DNA of 5,318 nucleotides from an uncultured Haemophilus sp. (lineage in GTDB: Bacteria; Pseudomonadota; Gammaproteobacteria; Enterobacterales; Pasteurellaceae), in assembly GCF_937976265.1 (NCBI RefSeq), contig NZ_CALJRX010000116.1, positions 1-5,318 on the forward strand. The letters are read 5' to 3'. Below, one piece after another: positions 1-3,899 of this stretch (position 1 is its first letter; each line of letters begins with the position of its first letter). A program made the translations under genes and the position numbers. The notes beneath the pieces were generated by a model, which saw nothing but the letters and a program-made list of their open reading frames with translations, searched no databases and was not told the DNA's origin.

Positions 1-130
1 CGATAATTTCACCTTTTTCGTTGGTAGTTTCAAATGGCGGGTAGCTTGGCTCCATCGCAAAAGTGATTTCTTGTGCGTTTGCAGCAAAAGCTGAACCCAT
101 TAACATTGCGCTTAAAAGTAATTTTTTCAT
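1..130 (-). CDS. Second periplasmic amino-acid-binding protein of the Art system, N-terminal part only
   Basis: The first 43 codons of a gene that leaves the window at base 1. The visible protein starts MKKLLLSAMLMGSAFAANA, a Sec signal peptide with an A-N-A cleavage site after residue 19. The mature start (QEITFAMEPSYPPFE) is the opening strand and ligand-pocket loop of family 3 solute-binding proteins. In the 43 visible positions, 28 residues match the complete binding protein next door (177-899), so the two are paralogues in tandem. The start ATG (128-130) has an AAGGA ribosome site at 139-143, 8 bases upstream. The gene follows its neighbour by 46 bp in the same direction, with no obvious promoter or terminator between, so it probably belongs to the artP operon. 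It should bind a basic amino acid such as arginine in the periplasm. Whether it is ArtI- or ArtJ-like cannot be decided from 43 residues. Confidence 0.9.
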   Translation of the reverse strand, partial: MKKLLLSAMLMGSAFAANAQEITFAMEPSYPPFETTNEKGEII

Positions 131-176
131 AAAATCTGTCCTTATTCAGTCTATAAGTGATTGTTAAATAAAAGGA

Positions 177-899
177 TTAATTTGTTGTCATCCATTTATC
201 GTAAATTTTTTGGTATTCCCCACTAGCTTTTACTTCAGCTAGACCTTTGTTGATCTTATCCCGTAATTCACCAGAGGATTTATTAAATGCGATACCTAAC
301 CCAGTGCCAAAATATTCTTTATTCGTTACTTTATCGCCAACAAAATGAATATTCGGCTCATCCTTTATCAAATAGGCTAATACCGCAGTATCACCGAAAA
401 TGATATCAACTCGACCATTTTTCAAATCAAGCAAAGCATCATTCAAATTAATATAAGATTTTGATTCATATTGTTTGGTTTCATTAGCCGTATATTGTTG
501 AAAAGTTGTACCGGTTTGCACACCAACTACTTTAGCAGTAGCTAAATCATATTTTCCTTTTAAAGCAATATAACTGGCCGAACTATCGTAATAAGGATCG
601 GAAAACAACACATGTTTTGCACGGGCTTCGGTAATATCAATCGCAGACATCGCCGCATCAAAATGTTTGAGTTTTAACCCCGGAATCAATGTATCAAAAT
701 TTTGACTCTTAAAATGGCAAGTCTCTTGAATTTTTTGGCAAATCGCATTGGCCAAATCGATTTCAAAACCGACTAATTCATTTTTTTCGTTAGTTAATTC
801 AAAAGGTGGGTAGCTTGGCTCGGTTGCAAACACAATATCCTTAGCATTTGCCGCTAAAGTTATTCCCATCATTACGGTGGTTAATAATAATTTTTTCAT
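177..899 (-). CDS. artI: Periplasmic arginine/basic amino-acid-binding protein (ArtI/ArtJ family)
   Basis: A 240-residue family 3 extracellular solute-binding protein, the usual length for ArtI/ArtJ/LAO proteins. It captures a basic amino acid in the periplasm and hands it to the ArtQM-ArtP importer. Residues 1-19 are a signal peptide ending A-N-A. The family signature follows at 44-57 (GFEIDLANAIC...). Cys54 and Cys61 match the spacing of the disulfide in LAO-type proteins. The region around 87-101 (IDITEARAKHVLFSD) carries Arg93, the expected ligand-carboxylate contact, and Asp170 in FGDTA is the expected amino-group contact. It sits 31 bp downstream of artP, with a strong AGGAAGG ribosome site at 906-912, 6 bases from the ATG. 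A paralogue follows immediately downstream. Binding-protein family is certain. Arginine specificity is inferred from the artP neighbour; the exact ligand could be lysine, ornithine or histidine. The symbol is assigned by operon position. Confidence 0.93.
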   Translation of the reverse strand: MKKLLLTTVMMGITLAANAKDIVFATEPSYPPFELTNEKNELVGFEIDLANAICQKIQETCHFKSQNFDTLIPGLKLKHFDAAMSAIDITEARAKHVLFSDPYYDSSASYIALKGKYDLATAKVVGVQTGTTFQQYTANETKQYESKSYINLNDALLDLKNGRVDIIFGDTAVLAYLIKDEPNIHFVGDKVTNKEYFGTGLGIAFNKSSGELRDKINKGLAEVKASGEYQKIYDKWMTTN

Positions 900-930
900 G
901 TTGTGCCTTCCTATATATTATTTAATTAAT

Positions 931-1662
931 TTAGTGTGAAAGGTATTGTTTAAATTGTTCGGTTTTTGGATTATCAAAACAATCTGCACTGCCCATTTCA
1001 ATAATCTTACCTTGTTCCATATAGACGACCTTTGTCGCCACTTTTTGTGCCACGTTCACTTCGTGGGTCACAATCACCTGAGTAATGCCGGTTTGTTGAA
1101 GTTCTTTAATGATATCAACAACTTGAGCTGTAATCTCAGGATCCAGTGCTGCCGTTGGTTCATCAAATAACAACACTTGCGGTTTCATCATTAACGCTCG
1201 AGCAATGGCTACACGTTGTTGCTGACCGCCTGATAAGTGAAGGGGAAAACGATCCGCATGCTCTTCTAAACGTAAACGTTTTAAAAGTTCTAATGCATCT
1301 TTTTTCGCTTCTTCTTCGCTAATACCTAATACTTTTTGGGGTGCTTCAATCAAGTTTTCAATCACCGTTAAATGCGGCCAAAGATTGTATTGTTGAAATA
1401 CCATACCGACATCTTGGCGAAGTTGACGAATGGCTTTCGGATTATTATTCGCCTGAGACAAATCAAAATGGTTATTCGCAATATGTAATTCACCAGAAGT
1501 TGGCACTTCTAACAAATTTAGCGTACGAATTAACGTACTTTTTCCTGCTCCACTTGGTCCGAGTAACACCACGGTATCGCCTTCTTGTGCATCAAGATTG
1601 ATATCAAACAATGCCTGTGATGAACCATAAAAGAAATTCAAATTTTTAACACTAATCGCCAT
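931..1662 (-). CDS. artP: Arginine ABC transporter ATP-binding protein ArtP
   Basis: The cytoplasmic ATPase of the arginine importer, 243 residues (E. coli ArtP is 242). All ABC motifs are intact: Walker A GPSGAGKST at 35-43 (Lys41), Q-loop Gln90 in VFQQYNLWPHLTV, signature LSGGQQQR at 143-150, Walker B VLLFDEP at 163-169 (Glu168 catalytic), D-loop ALDP at 172-175, and switch His200. The stretches QALFDI, QQYNLWPHLTV and the C-terminal QYLSH closely resemble E. coli ArtP, which also fixes the start at MAISVKNLNFFYG. The start has no good ribosome site at normal distance: the nearest purine run (GAGAGG, about 1681-1687) lies roughly 18 bases upstream, so translation initiation may be weak. It is the first gene of the operon, followed by two binding-protein genes. 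A sigma-70 promoter with overlapping ArgR-like boxes lies 45-75 bases upstream. Confidence 0.96.
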   Translation of the reverse strand: MAISVKNLNFFYGSSQALFDINLDAQEGDTVVLLGPSGAGKSTLIRTLNLLEVPTSGELHIANNHFDLSQANNNPKAIRQLRQDVGMVFQQYNLWPHLTVIENLIEAPQKVLGISEEEAKKDALELLKRLRLEEHADRFPLHLSGGQQQRVAIARALMMKPQVLLFDEPTAALDPEITAQVVDIIKELQQTGITQVIVTHEVNVAQKVATKVVYMEQGKIIEMGSADCFDNPKTEQFKQYLSH

Positions 1663-1697
1663 ACTAAGTTTACTGCTATCCTCTCTCGACTCCTAAG

Positions 1698-1736
1698 AAT
1701 GAATAAATATTACTTTTTTATGATTAATTATGCAAG
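1698..1736. promoter_or_regulatory. Candidate ArgR operator: two ARG boxes 3 bp apart
   Basis: The E. coli ARG box is wnTGAATwwwwATTCAnw, and ArgR operators usually hold two such 18-bp boxes separated by 3 bp. Here box 1 (1698-1715) has the core TGAATAAATATTAC and box 2 (1719-1736) has TGATTAATTATGCA. Each matches 8 of the 10 fixed core positions, and the gap is exactly 3 bp. Box 1 covers the predicted -10 and box 2 the -35, the geometry of direct repression. ArgR repression of art genes is established in E. coli; its action here is inferred from the sequence match. Confidence 0.6.
1707..1735 (-). promoter_or_regulatory. Predicted sigma-70 promoter of the artP operon
   Basis: On the minus strand, TTGCAT (1730-1735) and TAATAT (1707-1712) are separated by exactly 17 bases. 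This gives 4 of 6 matches to the -35 consensus and 5 of 6 to the -10. Transcription would start near 1700, leaving a leader of about 38 nt before the artP ATG. The promoter lies downstream of the gmhA terminator, so the art operon is an independent unit. It is buried in the ArgR-like operator. Confidence 0.65.
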
Positions 1737-1744
1737 TGTTTTTT

Positions 1745-1773
1745 ATAAAAAATCCCAAAAAACTTTTTGGGAT
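1745..1773 (-). terminator. Intrinsic terminator of gmhA
   Basis: A 10-bp inverted repeat (ATCCCAAAAA at 1752-1761, TTTTTGGGAT at 1764-1773) is followed, reading leftward, by five T residues at 1751-1747 and further AT. It lies 39 bp past the gmhA stop. On the plus strand the 3' T-tract is poor, so the element mainly serves leftward transcription and insulates artP from gmhA. Confidence 0.8.
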
Positions 1774-1811
1774 CTTTAACTCATTGAATTTTAAACCGCA
1801 ATTATCGCGAA

Positions 1812-2396
1812 TTAGGCCTCTTTCGCCATCTCAAATTCGACTAGCATCATTAAAATATGAATCACTTTGATGTGAATTTCTTGAATACGATCTGCATAAC
1901 CAAAGTGTGGCACTCGAATTTCAACATCCGCTAAACCTGCCATTTTACCGCCATCTTTACCTGTCATCGCAATCACTTTCATCCCTTTTGCTTTCGCGGC
2001 TTCGATCGCATTTAAGATATTTTTAGAATTGCCTGATGTCGATAATCCAAATAAAACATCACCTTCTTTACCCACTGCTTCAACAAAGCGAGAGAATACA
2101 TATTCATAGCCAAAGTCATTGCTTACACAGCTTAAATGACTCACATCTGAAATCGCAATCGCAGGATAACCCGGACGATTTTCACGATAACGTCCTGTCA
2201 GTTCTTCTGCGAAGTGCATAGCATCACAGTGAGAACCACCATTACCGCAAGATAATACTTTACCGCCATTTTTAAAGCTTTCGGCTAACAATTTAGCTGC
2301 TTTTTCAATGAGTTTGATGTTGTTATCATCTGAAACAAACTTGTTTAATACGTCTTGTGCTTCCACAAGCTCTGCTTTAATTTGATCAAAATACAT
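1812..2396 (-). CDS. gmhA: Sedoheptulose 7-phosphate isomerase GmhA
   Basis: Converts D-sedoheptulose 7-phosphate to D-glycero-D-manno-heptose 7-phosphate in the cytoplasm, the first committed step towards ADP-heptose for the LPS inner core. The 194-residue protein is a single SIS domain of full family length. His61 and Glu65 (HFAEE), Gln172 and His180 (IQEIHIKVIH) fall exactly at the E. coli GmhA metal/catalytic positions. Phosphate-binding serines lie in CGNGGS (50-55) and LSTSGNS (118-124). I start the gene at MYFDQIK (ATG 2394-2396), because AAGGAG sits at 2403-2408, 6 bases upstream. The in-frame ATG at 2436-2438 would add 14 unconserved residues, has no ribosome site, and overlaps a plausible -10. 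It is transcribed alone, divergently from the ligase gene, and ends in its own terminator. Confidence 0.96.
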   Translation of the reverse strand: MYFDQIKAELVEAQDVLNKFVSDDNNIKLIEKAAKLLAESFKNGGKVLSCGNGGSHCDAMHFAEELTGRYRENRPGYPAIAISDVSHLSCVSNDFGYEYVFSRFVEAVGKEGDVLFGLSTSGNSKNILNAIEAAKAKGMKVIAMTGKDGGKMAGLADVEIRVPHFGYADRIQEIHIKVIHILMMLVEFEMAKEA

Positions 2397-2436
2397 TTTC
2401 TTCTCCTTAAAAATTAAAATTCGAAATCGCGTTGGC

Positions 2437-2465
2437 ATTGTATAGCGTTCATTTCAAATAATCCA
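2437..2465 (-). promoter_or_regulatory. Possible gmhA promoter
   Basis: On the minus strand TACAAT (2437-2442) lies 17 bases after TGGATT (2460-2465). The -10 is good (5 of 6) and the -35 is poor (3 of 6). Transcription would begin near 2430, downstream of the rejected upstream ATG, giving a leader of about 34 nt. This is a tentative call in an AT-rich spacer. Confidence 0.3.
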
Positions 2466-2508
2466 CTGCTCTTTCTTATCTCTCTATTTTTCAGCTTACT
2501 TCTTATTA

Positions 2509-2530
2509 TTTTACGATACTAATCACAGAT
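2509..2530 (+). promoter_or_regulatory. Candidate CRP-S (competence regulatory element) upstream of the ligase gene
   Basis: A 22-bp element with half-sites TACGA (2512-2516) and TCACA (2523-2527) separated by exactly 6 bases and flanked by T-rich sequence on the left. CRP-S sites of Pasteurellaceae competence genes have TGCGA-N6-TCGCA, whereas ordinary CRP sites have TGTGA-N6-TCACA. The left half carries the CRP-S-type C; the right half is of the ordinary type. Its centre is about 40 bases before the predicted ligase start point, the class II activator position. From memory, the H. influenzae ATP-dependent ligase gene belongs to the CRP/Sxy competence regulon, which supports the reading. Confidence 0.55.
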
Positions 2531-2546
2531 TCAATTAAAAATGCTG

Positions 2547-2552
2547 TAAAAA
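2547..2552 (+). promoter_or_regulatory. Possible -10 element of the ligase gene
   Basis: TAAAAA sits 27 bases after the centre of the CRP-S-like element and has no recognisable -35 at the right distance, as expected for an activator-dependent promoter. Transcription would start near 2559-2561, inside the uptake sequence, about 35 nt before the ATG. The hexamer is weak and the region is A-rich, so the placement rests mainly on spacing. Confidence 0.35.
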
Positions 2553-2555
2553 ATG

Positions 2556-2564
2556 ACCGCACTT
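2556..2564 (-). repeat. DNA uptake signal sequence (Haemophilus type), perfect core
   Basis: The minus strand reads AAGTGCGGT, the 9-base core recognised during natural transformation of Haemophilus influenzae and relatives. Downstream of it the expected AT-rich extension is present (C, A, then a run of six T, and a second T/A-rich block after six bases). It lies in the gmhA-ligase spacer, beside the predicted ligase transcription start. Confidence 0.9.
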
Positions 2565-2595
2565 TTTAAACTCAAACAATTTAAAAGGAGAGATT

Positions 2596-3405
2596 ATGCG
2601 AGTAGTTTATTTATTACTTTGTATGTTATTTAGCCAAATAACTTGGGCAAACGATAATGATTTAATGCTATTAGGCACTTATGAAAACCAAGATGTTCAA
2701 GGTTGGGTAATGTCTGAAAAATTAGATGGGGTACGAGGTTATTGGGATGGCAAAACATTATTAAGTCGTCAAGGACTGCCATTGCCCGCGCCGACCTATT
2801 TTACCGCTCAATTTCCGCCTTTTGCCATTGATGGTGAGCTATTTAGTGAACGTAATCAATTTGAAGAGATTGCTTCTATCACGAAATCTTTTAAAGGTGA
2901 TAATTGGGCAAAATTAACACTTTATGTTTTTGATGTGCCTAATGCCTCAGGAAATCTCTTTGAACGTCTCAAAACCTTAGAAGATTATTTGAAAGAGCGC
3001 CCTACGCCTTATATCAAGATTATTCCGCAAATTCCAATACGAGATAAAACGCACTTATTCGAGTATTTACATGAAGTAGAAGCAAAAAAAGGTGAAGGGG
3101 TTGTGTTACGTAATCCTAACGCCCCTTACGAACGGAAACGCAGTACACAAATTTTGAAGCTTAAAACCGCTTATGATGAAGAATGTATGGTGGTTGAACA
3201 TCACAAAGGAAAAGGACAATTTGAGAATATACTCGGATCGCTCACCTGTGAAAACCATCGTGGAAAATTCAAAATTGGTTCAGGATTTAATCTGAGTGAG
3301 CGCGAAAATCCACCGCCTATTGGTACTACAATCACCTATAAATATCGTGGATTAACCAACTCCGGAAAACCTCGTTTTGCTACTTATTGGCGAGAGAAAA
3401 AATAA
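2596..3405 (+). CDS. Periplasmic ATP-dependent DNA ligase (LigE type)
   Basis: A minimal ATP-dependent DNA ligase of 269 residues, which seals nicks through a ligase-AMP intermediate. Residues 1-18 are a signal peptide (basic Arg2, hydrophobic core, cleavage after ITWA), so the enzyme should act in the periplasm. The adenylation domain carries motif I EKLDGVRG with nucleophile Lys42, SRQG (57-60), IDGEL (78-82), motif III YVFDVP (110-115), motif IV EGVVLRNP (Glu167), and motif V LKLK (187-190). An OB-fold domain follows to the end, and there is no extra DNA-binding domain. The start is fixed by AAGGAG at 2585-2590, 5 bases before the ATG. The matching H. influenzae enzyme is a known active ligase of nearly the same length. 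A CRP-S-like site and an uptake sequence upstream point to a competence role, but the physiological substrate is not settled for the family. The stop codon overlaps the shared terminator. Confidence 0.94.
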   Translation: MRVVYLLLCMLFSQITWANDNDLMLLGTYENQDVQGWVMSEKLDGVRGYWDGKTLLSRQGLPLPAPTYFTAQFPPFAIDGELFSERNQFEEIASITKSFKGDNWAKLTLYVFDVPNASGNLFERLKTLEDYLKERPTPYIKIIPQIPIRDKTHLFEYLHEVEAKKGEGVVLRNPNAPYERKRSTQILKLKTAYDEECMVVEHHKGKGQFENILGSLTCENHRGKFKIGSGFNLSERENPPPIGTTITYKYRGLTNSGKPRFATYWREKK

Positions 3406-3441
3406 GAGCGATCAAAAACATCGCTATTTTTGACCGCTCTT
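3404..3441. terminator. Bidirectional intrinsic terminator between the ligase gene and trxA
   Basis: Arms 3404-3418 and 3427-3441 pair over 14 of 15 positions (one A/C mismatch at 3411/3434) around an 8-base loop. Leftward, the hairpin is followed by a T-rich run (rightmost A-run of the ligase end, 3396-3402), giving a good trxA terminator. Rightward, a nested perfect 6-bp hairpin (AGCGAT 3407-3412, ATCGCT 3420-3425) is followed by TTTTT at 3427-3431, a classical terminator for the ligase gene. The arms are degenerate relatives of the uptake core: AAGAGCGGT on the minus strand (8 of 9) and AAGAGCGAT on the plus strand (7 of 9). Confidence 0.85.
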
Positions 3442-3458
3442 TATGTTTAATAACTCAA

Positions 3459-3782
3459 TTATAGGTGTTGATTAATAAACGCCGCTAATTGATTTTTTGG
3501 TAACGCACCGACTTGTGTTGCAACAAGTTGGCCATTTTTGAAAAGTAGTAAAGTTGGGATACTACGTACACCAAATTGACCTGCAACTAATTGGTTGTCA
3601 TCTACGTTGATTTTAACGATTTTTGCTTTACCTGCGAATTCAGGTGCGATTTCATCTAAAATTGGTGCAATCATTTTGCAAGGACCACACCATGGTGCCC
3701 AGAAATCCACTAATACAGGGATATCAGATTGCACAACGGCAGTTTCAAAATCTGCATCATTAATATGTAATACTTCGCTCAT
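3459..3782 (-). CDS. trxA: Thioredoxin 1
   Basis: The cytoplasmic dithiol reductant for ribonucleotide reductase, methionine sulfoxide reductases and other targets; it is kept reduced by thioredoxin reductase. The 107-residue protein (E. coli TrxA is 109) is a single thioredoxin fold with active site WCGPC at 31-35, buried Asp26 in VDFWA, Lys57, cis-Pro76 in SIPT, and Gly92 near the C-terminal helix. There is no signal peptide, so it is not a periplasmic Dsb protein. AAGGAA at 3789-3794 precedes the ATG by 6 bases. It lies 117 bp downstream of metB in the same direction and converges on the ligase gene with a shared terminator. An extended -10 element at 3845-3853 suggests its own promoter with a leader of about 55 nt. 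Some metB read-through is possible, because no terminator follows metB. Confidence 0.96.
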   Translation of the reverse strand: MSEVLHINDADFETAVVQSDIPVLVDFWAPWCGPCKMIAPILDEIAPEFAGKAKIVKINVDDNQLVAGQFGVRSIPTLLLFKNGQLVATQVGALPKNQLAAFINQHL

Positions 3783-3813
3783 TTTTGTTTCCTTATTTAA
3801 TAAGGTGCTGACG

Positions 3814-3834
3814 AATCAACACCTAACGTTGATT
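3814..3834 (-). repeat. Hairpin in the trxA leader
   Basis: AATCAAC (3814-3820) and GTTGATT (3828-3834) form a perfect 7-bp inverted repeat with a 7-base loop in the 5' untranslated part of trxA, about 30 bases before the start codon. There is no T-run after it, so it is not a terminator. It does not cover the ribosome site. It may stabilise the mRNA or be neutral. Confidence 0.5.
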
Positions 3835-3838
3835 GATG

Positions 3839-3856
3839 TTGTGCATAATAGCACAA
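3839..3856 (-). promoter_or_regulatory. Predicted trxA extended -10 promoter inside a perfect dyad
   Basis: On the minus strand the sequence TGCTATTAT (3845-3853) is an extended -10 (TGn plus TATTAT, 5 of 6). No convincing -35 lies upstream, as is common for extended -10 promoters. The -10 hexamer is the exact centre of a 6-bp inverted repeat, TTGTGC (3839-3844) and GCACAA (3851-3856). A second TGTGC-type word lies 19 bp upstream on the minus strand, near 3870. The dyad could be a repressor site or coincidence. Confidence 0.45.
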
Positions 3857-3899
3857 GGTATATTGGATTGCACAGATTAGTCCGATTGATAAAAACTAA

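Noticed and set aside
1521..1539. Inverted repeat GTACG/CGTAC within artP
   Set aside because: Five-base arms inside a conserved coding region; expected by chance.
946..1601. Plus-strand ORFs opposite artP (946-1170 and 1341-1601)
   Set aside because: Antisense to a fully conserved ABC ATPase; composition is random and no start signals are present.
2036..2221. Plus-strand 61-residue ORF opposite gmhA
   Set aside because: Antisense to conserved GmhA active-site sequence with no ribosome site.
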